Shown here: piece after piece, positions 1 to 7,483 of the stretch
Position numbering within the stretch: position 1 is the stretch's first letter
How the letters are laid out: each line of letters opens with the position of its first letter
NCBI GenBank assembly: GCA_041674625.1
Contig: JBAYVI010000013.1
Coordinates: 1-35,673 of the forward strand
Direction: 5' to 3'
Origin: BRH-c32 sp041674625
GTDB taxonomy: Bacteria > Bacteroidota > Ignavibacteria > Ignavibacteriales > Melioribacteraceae
DNA: 35,673 nucleotides
Translations under genes and position numbers: made by a program
Notes under the pieces: model-generated
Seen by the model: only the letters and a program-made list of their open reading frames with translations
What the model was told of the DNA's origin: nothing
Databases searched by the model: none

Positions 1-24
1 CAATCATTTTGTTCCTCTATATAT

Positions 25-714
25 TTAATTAAAAAATGCTGTTACGCCTATGCTAATTTGTATTAAATCGGTTTTCGATTTAACTGGATAATATTTTACG
101 CTGCCTAATCTTACTTCTACTCCGTCTTCGGTTAAGTATTCTGCTTCAGTGCCAAGAATATATCTTCCTTTTATATCAATAAATAAACGCGACACATCGC
201 CCATATCTTTTCCGACTTGAATGAGCAGACCGGCTCCTCCTCCATAACTAAAAGTGAGATCATCAAAATTTGTTGATGATGCTATCGATTCATTTGAATT
301 CTCACTCTTTATATCAGTCGATGTAAAAATATAAGCACCTCCGAATAGTCCTTCGAGATATGGTCTTACAGTCCCCTGAAACGGAGTAATTAAAAACAAC
401 AAATGAAAATTTGCGAGACTATTGGTTCTCGAAACTTCTACGGTTACATCTGGGTTAGTAAGAGAAAAAGGACGTCTTTCCGTATTCTCACCATATATCA
501 TATAACCAATATTTAATCCGACTGAAAATGGTCGAGCCTTTGAAGGACTCCATATTGTGCCATGTAGATTTAATCCATATCCTACACGGTCAACATTCTC
601 CTTAAATTCTCCCTGTGGCAGCCCAATTAGCAGCCCGCCGCCGACAGTCTGTGCATTTATTTTAAAGAACATTAAGAAGAAAAACGAGCTTAATAAAAGT
701 AAACGAGTTTTCAC
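25..714 (-). CDS. Small outer-membrane beta-barrel protein
   Basis: 229 residues starting at a GTG at 714; a G-rich Shine-Dalgarno-like run (GGGGG) lies five bases upstream. Residues 1-22 form a signal peptide ending in N-A-Q. The rest is alternating amphipathic strands (for example V-R-P-Y-L-E-G-L-F-G-G-A-Y near residue 115 and F-S-Y-G-G-G-A-G-L near 155), ending in a strand with F-F-N at the C-terminus. This is the pattern of 8-strand OmpA/OmpX-like barrels and the size fits. No OmpA peptidoglycan-binding domain is present. It would sit in the outer membrane; substrate or role unknown. It stands alone downstream of aat on the same strand, with about 100 bases between. The barrel class is fairly sure; a specific function cannot be given. 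Confidence 0.72.
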   Translation of the reverse strand: MKTRLLLLSSFFFLMFFKINAQTVGGGLLIGLPQGEFKENVDRVGYGLNLHGTIWSPSKARPFSVGLNIGYMIYGENTERRPFSLTNPDVTVEVSRTNSLANFHLLFLITPFQGTVRPYLEGLFGGAYIFTSTDIKSENSNESIASSTNFDDLTFSYGGGAGLLIQVGKDMGDVSRLFIDIKGRYILGTEAEYLTEDGVEVRLGSVKYYPVKSKTDLIQISIGVTAFFN

Positions 715-784
715 TCAACCCCCGAAAAATATATCTGTTAAATATAAGTAATTTTCAAGTTATAGGGGTCTTTTTATGGGAGAT

Positions 785-804
785 TTTTATCTAAAAAGAT
801 AAAA
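785..804 (-). terminator. Weak hairpin behind aat
   Basis: Perfect 8-bp inverted repeat (TTTTATCT / AGATAAAA) with a 4-base loop, 12 bases beyond the aat stop codon. It is wholly A/T apart from one pair and has no clear U-tract on the minus strand, so it is only a possible 3' end for aat. Confidence 0.25.
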
Positions 805-815
805 GCCACAAATAA

Positions 816-1412
816 TTAAAATTTTGTATCAATATCTTGATATGCCTTTTCTAAGATAAAATTGTAGTCGGAAAGTGGAATTTCAACTGCTCCGAACATT
901 TTTAGATGGTCTGTTTGAAATTGAACATCAAGTAATGAAAAACCCTTTTCATTGAGTCTTTTTAACAAAGATGCAAGAGCTGCTTTCGAAGCTTGGCTTA
1001 CTTTAGAGAACATTGATTCGCCAAAGAAAGCTCCACGGTAACTTATACCATAAAGTCCACCTACTAATTTATTATCGGAAAAAACTTCTACCGAATGAAG
1101 TGCTCCAATTTTATTTAAACCTTTATACTCTTTAACTAATTGCGTAGATATCCAAGTGCTTTCACGATGCGAGCAATTATCAATCACTTCAAATAAGGAA
1201 GTGTCATATCTAAATTCAAAATTAGATGAATCTAAGAATTTTTTTAAGGAGTGAGGAATATTATAATTATCAAGAGGAATAATGGTCCTAATTTCGGGAT
1301 AAAACCATTCAATTTCGCCGGTATCACTATCCCCCATAGGGAAAGCACCTTGCGCATATATCTGCAAAACTTTTTCTGCTCTTTCTTTAAGTAATATATC
1401 TTTATTACTCAT
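816..1412 (-). CDS. aat: Leucyl/phenylalanyl-tRNA--protein transferase
   Basis: 198 residues. Aat transfers Leu or Phe from aminoacyl-tRNA to proteins with an N-terminal Arg or Lys, making the primary N-degron read by ClpS/ClpAP; it acts in the cytoplasm. Family landmarks are clear: Y-A-Q-G-A-F-P-M-G near residue 19, E-W-F-Y-P-E-I-R near 35, S-T-W-I-S near 85, G-G-L-Y-G and then G-E-S-M-F-S-K near 130, followed by the S-K-A-A-L helix and the D-V-Q-F-Q-T-D-H-L segment. It is shorter than the roughly 230-residue E. coli enzyme because the N-terminal wing and the C-terminal tail are trimmed; the GNAT-like core is complete. The ATG at 1412 overlaps the end of the DUF2721 gene by eight bases, so the two are probably translated together. 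No ClpS gene is in view. Confidence 0.93.
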   Translation of the reverse strand: MSNKDILLKERAEKVLQIYAQGAFPMGDSDTGEIEWFYPEIRTIIPLDNYNIPHSLKKFLDSSNFEFRYDTSLFEVIDNCSHRESTWISTQLVKEYKGLNKIGALHSVEVFSDNKLVGGLYGISYRGAFFGESMFSKVSQASKAALASLLKRLNEKGFSLLDVQFQTDHLKMFGAVEIPLSDYNFILEKAYQDIDTKF

Positions 1413-1893
1413 GCACCTTTACTTCATAAGAAATAATTTCATAGCCTTTATATGTTTCCAATCCTGCAAAAAATACTCCCACCAAGACAAGTAGCATTCC
1501 CAATAAAAAGGATGAGACAATGACCATATTTAAATCCACCGCAATAAAATAAGAACCTCCCAACAATAAAGAGGTAAATACAAACATAGCTACACCTGTT
1601 GTATAACACAGAACTGTATTACGCACCAATTTTACTCTATATACTAATGCTTTAATCTGGATTGCAATGCTTTCGAGGCGTACATCCTCATCGGTTGTAA
1701 GAGGTCTTTCTCCCACTTTCATAAATAAACGTCTCTTTTCTTCATTAAGTAAACGGATTCTATTTACAACGAGAGAATATTTATTATTTATTCCAAGTAA
1801 AAGTAAACCGCAAGCATTTATCATTACGGCAGGGGCTAAAATAAGCTGGATTATTTGTACTGCTGTCAATTGGTCGTTTGGTAACATATTCAT
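1405..1893 (-). CDS. DUF2721 family membrane protein
   Basis: 162 residues with three predicted membrane helices (about 12-34, 92-116 and 121-145). Between helices 1 and 2 is a charged cytoplasmic stretch that opens with the DUF2721 hallmark N-R-I-R-L-L-N (residues 44-50), followed by an acidic/basic helical segment. Members of this family have no established biochemical function. The start could be the ATG at 1893 or the one two codons later at 1887; neither has a strong Shine-Dalgarno. The gene ends eight bases inside aat and is the upstream member of the pair, so it probably shares a transcript with aat. That pairing looks like convenience; nothing in the sequence links it to N-degron chemistry. 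Confidence 0.8.
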   Translation of the reverse strand: MNMLPNDQLTAVQIIQLILAPAVMINACGLLLLGINNKYSLVVNRIRLLNEEKRRLFMKVGERPLTTDEDVRLESIAIQIKALVYRVKLVRNTVLCYTTGVAMFVFTSLLLGGSYFIAVDLNMVIVSSFLLGMLLVLVGVFFAGLETYKGYEIISYEVKVHE

Positions 1894-2080
1894 TAATTTA
1901 TTCTATCTTAAATGTTTTTGCAAAGTGAATTAAATCTTTACTTTAAATATATTAATTCCATTTATGAATTGGGATAAAAATAATAAATCAGTTTTGTTCC
2001 TTAATGGCAGTATTTCCTTGGTCAATCTCTACCATTTTTTAGCTGACCTTGGAACGATTAAAGTTTGATTTGGTATATTT

Positions 2081-3022
2081 CTAAGAGATAGTAAATGTCT
2101 GACCAATCTGATCCAACCCAACTTGTATGTCCATATTCGCTGCCGCATTATTCATCCATTCAATTGCTTCTTCAAATGGTTCCGAACTTTGACTAAAAGT
2201 CTTTGTGTGAATCGGAATAAAATAATTTGCATTAATCTCACTTGCCATAATAAGGGCTTCTTCGGGATTGCAATGCGCCTGCTTCCATGGATTATATGCA
2301 CCGATCGGCATTATTGCAATATCTACATTTTCTTCCTTTGCAGCTCTAAGTTTATCTGTCTTTGCAGTATCGCCGCCAAATAAAATTTTCTTTCCGTTTC
2401 GTTCAACAACATAGGCATTGTAGCTTCTTCCATCTTTGAAATGTCCGCGTGAACGGTCTTTTTCCCAAGGAAACCGCCATCCAAAATGCCTAACCTCAAA
2501 TGCCTTGATTCTGAAATCGGGCAAATTTAATTCTTCCTGCCAATCAAGTACATTTATCGATTTCCATGGCATATCATCAATTACATCTGCGGTTAAGTGA
2601 GCCACAACTACATCAATTTCATTCGGGAATCGTTTTGTAATTGCTTTAAGAGTCGGCACATCAGTATGATCCATGTGTGCATGAGAAAGCAAAACTAAAT
2701 CAGGTTTGGGTAAATCTTCCACTTTTAAAGCAGGTGGTGTAAGTCTCGAAGGTCCGAAACTCGTACCAAGAAAATATATACCTACTCTATCAAATAATAC
2801 CGGATCAGTTAAAATCCATTTGCCATAAAAATTGATTAAAACAGTCGAATGACCTAACCAAGCAACATTAACCTCTTCGTCTTTCCATAAATGAGGTTCG
2901 GGTTTATAATTTAACGAAGCTAAAGGCTGGGCTTCGATATTTTCCGTGAATAATTTTGGAAATAATACCGCACCTAAAGCCGTCAATGTCGAATTTTTTA
3001 TAAAATTTCTTCTTGTATTCAT
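2081..3022 (-). CDS. Exported metallo-beta-lactamase-fold hydrolase (NAPE-PLD/UlaG-like)
   Basis: 313 residues. The N-terminus has a twin-arginine motif (T-R-R-N-F-I-K, residues 3-9) followed by a hydrophobic stretch, so export by Tat in a folded, metal-loaded state is likely. The MBL fold is shown by the H-x-H-x-D-H motif at H114, H116, D118, H119, by H179, by G-G-D-T with D218, and by I-H-T with H272: a complete set of dinuclear metal ligands. The W-L-G-H-S-T motif near residue 55 and L-T-D-P-V at 71-75 are typical of the branch that includes N-acyl-phosphatidylethanolamine phospholipase D and UlaG-like lactonases. Substrate unknown; an extracytoplasmic phosphodiesterase or lactonase is plausible. 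It lies 90 bases downstream of the TPM-domain gene on the same strand and could share its transcript. Confidence 0.86.
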   Translation of the reverse strand: MNTRRNFIKNSTLTALGAVLFPKLFTENIEAQPLASLNYKPEPHLWKDEEVNVAWLGHSTVLINFYGKWILTDPVLFDRVGIYFLGTSFGPSRLTPPALKVEDLPKPDLVLLSHAHMDHTDVPTLKAITKRFPNEIDVVVAHLTADVIDDMPWKSINVLDWQEELNLPDFRIKAFEVRHFGWRFPWEKDRSRGHFKDGRSYNAYVVERNGKKILFGGDTAKTDKLRAAKEENVDIAIMPIGAYNPWKQAHCNPEEALIMASEINANYFIPIHTKTFSQSSEPFEEAIEWMNNAAANMDIQVGLDQIGQTFTIS

Positions 3023-3112
3023 ATACTACATAACATCTTATTTAATAAAATTGTTCCAAATTGATGAAGTTTGCAAAAAATTACTTGATTGAGGATAAAA
3101 AGGCAGACTTTC

Positions 3113-3568
3113 TTAAAAAGCTACCTTATTAGAGAGTTCATTTGTATCTCCCTCTTTTATAGGAAAGTAATCAGAAAGAAGCTTGCCGGCTTTGGTTAGG
3201 GTCGTTAATATACCATTTAAATAAAATTCGTTTTTAAACGCCAATTGCATCTCATCGCGAATAGCGTCCCATACAGATTGCTCGACTTTTTCATTTATCC
3301 CCTTACCTGCAAGGATATAGAATTGCTTTTCTTCAAGAAGAATAAGAATTAAAAAACCTGTACCATCAAGTGTATTATCCATTCCGAGTTTTCTAAATTC
3401 CTTTATCGCAAATTCTCTAATGGAAGTTTTTCTTTCAAAAAATTTTCTTTTTTCTTTGATAGCAACGCGCACTTCACCGGCAGTAGATTTCTCAACCTCG
3501 GTAATCTTTGATGAGATTATTAAGAAATCATCATCCGAGAAATAATTATAGATAAGTTTTTTTGTCAT
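3113..3568 (-). CDS. TPM-domain protein
   Basis: 151 residues made up of a single TPM (TLP18.3/Psb32/MOLO-1) domain. The typical pattern is visible: an N-terminal helix with E-V-E-K-S-T-A-G-E-V-R-V-A-I, a central strand region T-G-F-L-I-L-I-L-L-E-E-K-Q-F-Y-I-L-A-G-K-G-I, then V-W-D-A-I-R-D-E-M and a final helix. Unlike many relatives it has no signal peptide and no C-terminal membrane helix or glycine-rich tail, so it looks cytoplasmic. TPM proteins often stand next to LemA; no LemA gene is in the window. The gene is divergent from gpmA, sharing an 89-base upstream region. The biochemical role of these short, soluble TPM proteins is not established. Confidence 0.82.
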   Translation of the reverse strand: MTKKLIYNYFSDDDFLIISSKITEVEKSTAGEVRVAIKEKRKFFERKTSIREFAIKEFRKLGMDNTLDGTGFLILILLEEKQFYILAGKGINEKVEQSVWDAIRDEMQLAFKNEFYLNGILTTLTKAGKLLSDYFPIKEGDTNELSNKVAF

Positions 3569-3619
3569 TAGTATTAAGATAATAGATTTTTTACTTTACC
3601 GCAAAACTTAGATTCTATG

Positions 3620-3627
3620 TATATTTG
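3620..3627 (+). promoter_or_regulatory. Possible Bacteroidota-type -7 element for gpmA
   Basis: TATATTTG matches the TAnnTTTG consensus of the Bacteroidota primary sigma factor and lies 30 bases upstream of the gpmA ATG. No convincing TTTG -33 box sits at the usual distance, so this is a weak call. Confidence 0.22.
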
Positions 3628-3648
3628 TTTATTAGATTATCACAAATT

Positions 3649-3652
3649 GGAG
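3649..3652 (+). promoter_or_regulatory. Ribosome binding site that fixes the gpmA start
   Basis: GGAG five bases before the ATG at 3658. The reading frame is open back to an ATG at 3625, but that codon has no Shine-Dalgarno, and the extra eleven residues do not match the family N-terminus, which should begin Y-K-V-V-L-L-R-H-G. Confidence 0.75.
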
Positions 3653-3657
3653 AAATA

Positions 3658-4404
3658 ATGTATAAAGTAGTTTTATTACGACATGGAGAGAGTGAATGGA
3701 ATAAACTCAATCTATTCACAGGTTGGACTGATGTAGAACTTTCGGAGCAGGGATTAAAAGAAGCCAAATTAGCGGGCGAACTCCTTAAAGAAGGGAATTA
3801 CAAGTTTGACATTGCCTATACTTCACTTTTAAAAAGAGCAATCCGCACTCTTAATATTGTCTTGGAGGAGATGGATTTATTATGGCTTCCGGTAGTAAAA
3901 TGCTGGAGATTAAATGAAAGACATTATGGAGCTTTACAGGGATTAAATAAAGGCGAGACCGCCGAAAAATATGGTGCTGAACAAGTAAAAGTATGGCGCA
4001 GAAGCTATGACGTTCCACCTCCGGCATTAGAAGAATCGGATGATAGATATCCGGGTAAAGACCGCCGTTATGCTGATATGGATAAAAAAGATATTCCATT
4101 AACAGAAAGTTTAAAACTAACCGTTGATCGCTTTTTACCATATTGGCACGAGACAATCGCTCCCGATATTAAAGCAGGTAAAAATGTTGTTATAGCAGCT
4201 CACGGAAATAGTCTCCGCGCATTAGTAAAATATCTCGATAATGTTTCTGATGAAGAGATTGTTGAATTAAATATTCCTACGGGAGTGCCGTTGGTTTATG
4301 AATTGGATAATGACTTAAAACCGATTAAACATTATTATCTCGGCGATCAAGAAAAAATTGCTGCTGCGATTAATTCAGTAGCTAAGCAAACTGAGAAAAA
4401 ATAG
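3658..4404 (+). CDS. gpmA: 2,3-bisphosphoglycerate-dependent phosphoglycerate mutase
   Basis: 248 residues from the ATG at 3658, matching the 250 of the E. coli enzyme. It interconverts 3- and 2-phosphoglycerate in glycolysis and gluconeogenesis through a phosphohistidine. The R-H-G motif with the phospho-acceptor H9 is at residues 8-10, F-T-G-W-T-D-V-E-L-S at 20-29, L-N-E-R-H-Y-G-A-L-Q-G at 85-95 with the acid/base Glu at 87, and the second catalytic His (H182) in A-A-H-G-N-S-L-R. The K-A/R-I-R-T-L-N stretch at 59-65 is also standard. It is monocistronic: divergent from the TPM gene and followed by an 11-bp hairpin. Cofactor dependence is inferred from family membership and not from anything separately visible. 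Confidence 0.96.
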   Translation: MYKVVLLRHGESEWNKLNLFTGWTDVELSEQGLKEAKLAGELLKEGNYKFDIAYTSLLKRAIRTLNIVLEEMDLLWLPVVKCWRLNERHYGALQGLNKGETAEKYGAEQVKVWRRSYDVPPPALEESDDRYPGKDRRYADMDKKDIPLTESLKLTVDRFLPYWHETIAPDIKAGKNVVIAAHGNSLRALVKYLDNVSDEEIVELNIPTGVPLVYELDNDLKPIKHYYLGDQEKIAAAINSVAKQTEKK

Positions 4405-4414
4405 TTTTAGTTTT

Positions 4415-4444
4415 ACTAAAGCCCGGCATAAGTCGGGCTTTAGT
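4415..4444 (+). terminator. Hairpin terminator behind gpmA
   Basis: Perfect 11-bp stem, ACTAAAGCCCG (4415-4425) with CGGGCTTTAGT (4434-4444), and an 8-base loop, starting ten bases after the gpmA stop. It has a GC-rich core. The downstream sequence is only mildly T-rich, so termination strength is uncertain, but position and stem quality are convincing. Confidence 0.65.
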
Positions 4445-4531
4445 ATTAGTGCATCATTTATAACCTTGATTTTTCAAACTATTTTCTCAATTTTCTAATA
4501 TGATTATTTCATTAATATGTTCGGAATATAA

Positions 4532-5557
4532 ATGTTTAAAAAAGTATCGTTAATCGTTCTTTTTTCTTTCGTAGGGTTGAATGCACAAACAGTAATTGGC
4601 AAGTATGCCGGAGAGTTCTTGGCAATAGGTGTGGGCGGTAAAGCCCTCGCAATGGGGAGTGCTCAAAACGCAATAGTTAATGATGTTACCGCAGGATACT
4701 GGAATCCAGCCGGCTTAGCTCATATTAACTATCCACAAGCCGCATTAATGCACGAAGAACATTTTGGAAATCTTGTTAATTACAATTATGCCGCTGCCGC
4801 TATACCTTACGGTGCGGATATGAGTTTTGGTCTAAGTATTATTCGTCTAAGCATTGATGGCATTCCTGATACTCGTAATGCGCTCTATGATGCGAATGGT
4901 GATGGCATCCTCGATATAAGAACCGACCGATTAGACTATTCAAAAATTTCCGAGTTTAGTAATACCGATTGGGCATTCTATTTTACGTTTGCTAAGAGAC
5001 AATCCGATGATTTTTATTGGGGTGCTAACGTTAAATTAATCAGAAGAGACCTTGCAGAATATGGAGCAACGGGAATTGGTTTCGATGTTGGCGTTCATTA
5101 TCGTCCTTACGAAAAATTAATGCTTGGTGTAGTCATCCAAGACGTTACTTCCACTTTAATTGCCTGGGATACAGGAAGAAATGAATTGATCACTCCGACT
5201 TTAAAAGTTGGGGCGGCATATTCATTCAATATTCTAGGGGGTGTTGTTACACCTATTACAGATTTCGATATTCGTTTTGAGAATAGAAAATATGCTTCGA
5301 CATTTAATCTCGGTCCGGTAAGTTTTGACTTGCACACCGGCTTAGAATATAATTTTAAGAATGTAGTAGCTGTGCGTGCCGGTTATAGTGATGTTAAACA
5401 GATTACTCTCGGTGCAGGATTATTTTTACCTAAACTTACAATCGATTATTCTTATGCTCGATTTACAGGTTCACAAGATGAAACACTTCCGGCTTCACAC
5501 CGTGTTTCATTAATTCTTACACTCGATACACCGGAATTTTTACGAAGCGGATTGTAG
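4532..5557 (+). CDS. PorV/PorQ-family outer-membrane barrel
   Basis: 341 residues with a signal peptide ending V-G-L-N-A-Q at 19. The mature N-terminus carries the family signature A-M-G-S-A-Q-N-A-I and Y-W-N-P-A-G-L (residues about 41-66), the plug-like segment shared by PorV, PorQ and FadL-type barrels. A series of amphipathic strands follows, ending in a final strand with H-R-V-S-L-I-L-T-L. PorV is the shuttle and attachment factor of the type IX secretion system, but this family is present in many copies in Ignavibacteria and related groups and most copies are uncharacterised, so a T9SS role is not claimed. No T9SS core gene and no clear T9SS C-terminal sorting domain is in the window. 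Its TAG stop overlaps the GTG start of the next lipoprotein gene, so the two are coupled. Confidence 0.82.
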   Translation: MFKKVSLIVLFSFVGLNAQTVIGKYAGEFLAIGVGGKALAMGSAQNAIVNDVTAGYWNPAGLAHINYPQAALMHEEHFGNLVNYNYAAAAIPYGADMSFGLSIIRLSIDGIPDTRNALYDANGDGILDIRTDRLDYSKISEFSNTDWAFYFTFAKRQSDDFYWGANVKLIRRDLAEYGATGIGFDVGVHYRPYEKLMLGVVIQDVTSTLIAWDTGRNELITPTLKVGAAYSFNILGGVVTPITDFDIRFENRKYASTFNLGPVSFDLHTGLEYNFKNVVAVRAGYSDVKQITLGAGLFLPKLTIDYSYARFTGSQDETLPASHRVSLILTLDTPEFLRSGL

Positions 5558-6123
5558 TGCGATTAAAAAATATTAAATATTTTATACCGATTATTTGCAT
5601 TGTTTTTTTTACCGGTTGTTCGATAAGCAAACCATCGGTATATGGTAACAACTACCCCCTTCAAAACACATCCCACTTTATTGAAAATATATCATTAAAA
5701 ATTCCGGATAAATACCACTTCGTTGAAGATAATGAATGTTTCTGTCGCGAATTATGGTTCGTTAAAGATGATTATTCGTCTGATATATCAATTAATAAAC
5801 TCAATCTCGAAAACAGCAATTCGCTTGATGACGAAGACCTCTTGTATCAAGTTGCCGAGCTATCACTTCAATTAATCAAAAAGAAATTGAAAGGTGATTT
5901 TTTATTTGATGGCAGATATGAATGGTTCGATATTGGCGAAAGAAAAGCTATTGCGTTTAGATACGGAAACAAAGATAAATATAACGGAAGGAATGTAATT
6001 ACGAATGTTAATGGCGTGCTTTTAGAATCAACAGCATTACTCCATAAGGACTTACATAATCAAGTATTGCTATCTGAGCTTTTCAAAGCCCAGAATAGCA
6101 ATTTAGAAAATCTTACATACTAA
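5557..6123 (+). CDS. Putative lipoprotein of unknown function
   Basis: 188 residues from a GTG start that overlaps the stop of the PorV-family gene by one base (TAGTG). The N-terminus is a lipoprotein signal: basic residues, a hydrophobic run, then F-F-T-G-C with the lipidated Cys at position 21. The mature part has an E-C-F-C-R-E-L-W-F-V segment (two Cys spaced by one residue, near 49-51) and looks like a small alpha/beta domain, with Y-E-W-F-D-I-G-E-R-K-A-I-A-F-R-Y in the middle. I do not recognise the family. Coupling to the barrel suggests a partner or accessory of that protein at the outer membrane, which is inference. Its last 11 bases overlap the convergent rseP gene. Confidence 0.7.
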   Translation: MRLKNIKYFIPIICIVFFTGCSISKPSVYGNNYPLQNTSHFIENISLKIPDKYHFVEDNECFCRELWFVKDDYSSDISINKLNLENSNSLDDEDLLYQVAELSLQLIKKKLKGDFLFDGRYEWFDIGERKAIAFRYGNKDKYNGRNVITNVNGVLLESTALLHKDLHNQVLLSELFKAQNSNLENLTY

Positions 6124-7468
6124 TTATATCGTTATATATTATAAATGCCATTAAGATAAGTAATAAAACAAACCCGGCATTTTGAATAGCAATCTTTGCC
6201 TTAATCGGAATTTCTCTTTGAATAATTCCTTCAATAAGAATAATAACAAAATGCCCGCCATCTAAAACCGGGAAAGGCATTATATTTATTATTGCTAAAC
6301 TCAAGGAAAGCATAGCAAGGAAAAATAAGAATGGCATAATTCCGGAATCGGCTGATTTTGCAGCGTATTGAGCTATTTTAACTGGTCCGCCAAACGCCTG
6401 CTTAAATTCCACTTTCCCTGTTATTACGTTCTTCATCATTGTCAAAGTCAATTCAGTATATTGCCCAATATTAGAAACACTTTGACTAAGAGAACCGAAT
6501 ACACCATATGTTTTATATTCAAATTCGCCTGTATAAGCATCAGCAATCGCTATTCCTATCTTACCTTCCAATCCGGGATTAACAACAGTCTGAACTGTAT
6601 CCTTGCCTCTTAAAATAGTTACCGGTATATCAGTCTGCTTATTGGCAGTAATTATTTTTACGACTTCCTCGCGATCTTTTACCGAAACATTATTAACTTC
6701 TAAGAATATATCACCGGAAGCAATTTTTCCAGCTTCAGCAGGTGAATTCTTCATTACATCCTGAACAAAAGGCTGAGTAGGGTTTGGAAAAAGGAAAATT
6801 CCCTTTTGTGATGCTTGTGTAATTTGTGAACGAGAAATTAAAATATTTTGTTCCACACCGTTTCTTTCTACCAATACATTTAGGTTATTTCCGGTATTAT
6901 TTACTAATAAATTATCAAGAACTTCTTCCCAATTACTTACTTTTTTACCGTTAATCTCTTTTATTTTATCGAAAGATTGGAAACCTACTTTTTCCGCATT
7001 GCTATTAGCTTCAATTTTACTGATAGTAGTTGATTTAAATATCTGTTTACCTTGATAGAAATTAATTCCCCAAAAGATTGAGAGTGTAAGGAGAAGGTTC
7101 ATTAATACACCGGCAGTGATTACAAATAATTTCTGATAAGTTGGTTTAGATCGAAATTCATGCGGTTGAGGTTCTTTTTCTAAAAATTCAGTATCGTTAC
7201 TTTCATCCACCATTCCGGCGATTTTTACATACCCACCTAATGGCAAAAGACATAATTTATAATCAGTATTACCTTGTAAATCGACATCTTTCGGAAGATC
7301 AAGAAATGTGAATTTTGTAATTTTATTATAACCAAACAACCTTTTACCGAACCCGATTGCAAATGCGTCCACTTGCATTCTGCAAATCTTAGCCGCGGCA
7401 AAATGTCCAAACTCATGAACAAACACCAATATGGCTATCGTTATTACAAAATAAATAATATAATCCAT
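6113..7468 (-). CDS. rseP: RIP site-2 zinc metalloprotease RseP
   Basis: 451 residues, the same length as E. coli RseP. An intramembrane protease that cleaves transmembrane anti-sigma factors and leftover signal peptides. The zinc site is H-E-F-G-H at residues 18-22 in the first helix, and the third ligand is D403 in P-V-L-D-G-G-H within the L-A-I-I-N-I-M-P-F-P segment. Two PDZ domains lie between (about 140-215 and 225-300), and G-P-V-K-I-A at 361-366 is the conserved pre-helix motif. The helix near 112-135 and the last helix complete the topology. It follows dxr by 15 bases with GGAG in the gap, the usual dxr-rseP order. No sigma-E/RseA pair is nearby, so its regulatory substrate here is unknown. 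Its 3' end overlaps the convergent lipoprotein gene by 11 bases. Confidence 0.94.
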   Translation of the reverse strand: MDYIIYFVITIAILVFVHEFGHFAAAKICRMQVDAFAIGFGKRLFGYNKITKFTFLDLPKDVDLQGNTDYKLCLLPLGGYVKIAGMVDESNDTEFLEKEPQPHEFRSKPTYQKLFVITAGVLMNLLLTLSIFWGINFYQGKQIFKSTTISKIEANSNAEKVGFQSFDKIKEINGKKVSNWEEVLDNLLVNNTGNNLNVLVERNGVEQNILISRSQITQASQKGIFLFPNPTQPFVQDVMKNSPAEAGKIASGDIFLEVNNVSVKDREEVVKIITANKQTDIPVTILRGKDTVQTVVNPGLEGKIGIAIADAYTGEFEYKTYGVFGSLSQSVSNIGQYTELTLTMMKNVITGKVEFKQAFGGPVKIAQYAAKSADSGIMPFLFFLAMLSLSLAIINIMPFPVLDGGHFVIILIEGIIQREIPIKAKIAIQNAGFVLLLILMAFIIYNDIISM

Positions 7469-7483
7469 TAAAAATTATCTCCG

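Noticed and set aside
2014..2054. Imperfect inverted repeat (TTCCTTGGTCA / TGACCTTGGAA) behind the MBL-fold gene.
   Set aside because: Two central T-T mismatches and a 19-base loop with no T-tract make it a poor terminator candidate.
1964..2068. Plus-strand ORF of 34 codons beginning M-N-W-D-K-N-N in the gap before the MBL-fold gene.
   Set aside because: No ribosome binding site, no recognisable motif, and a gap of this size is expected to hold ORFs of this length by chance.
3625..3657. Upstream in-frame ATG that would lengthen gpmA by eleven residues.
   Set aside because: It has no Shine-Dalgarno and the added residues do not match the family. GGAG at 3649 points to the ATG at 3658.
4532..5557. 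Evidence for a type IX secretion locus from the PorV-family gene.
   Set aside because: No other T9SS component is in the window and no clear C-terminal sorting domain was seen on the exported proteins. The family is too widespread to infer T9SS from one member.
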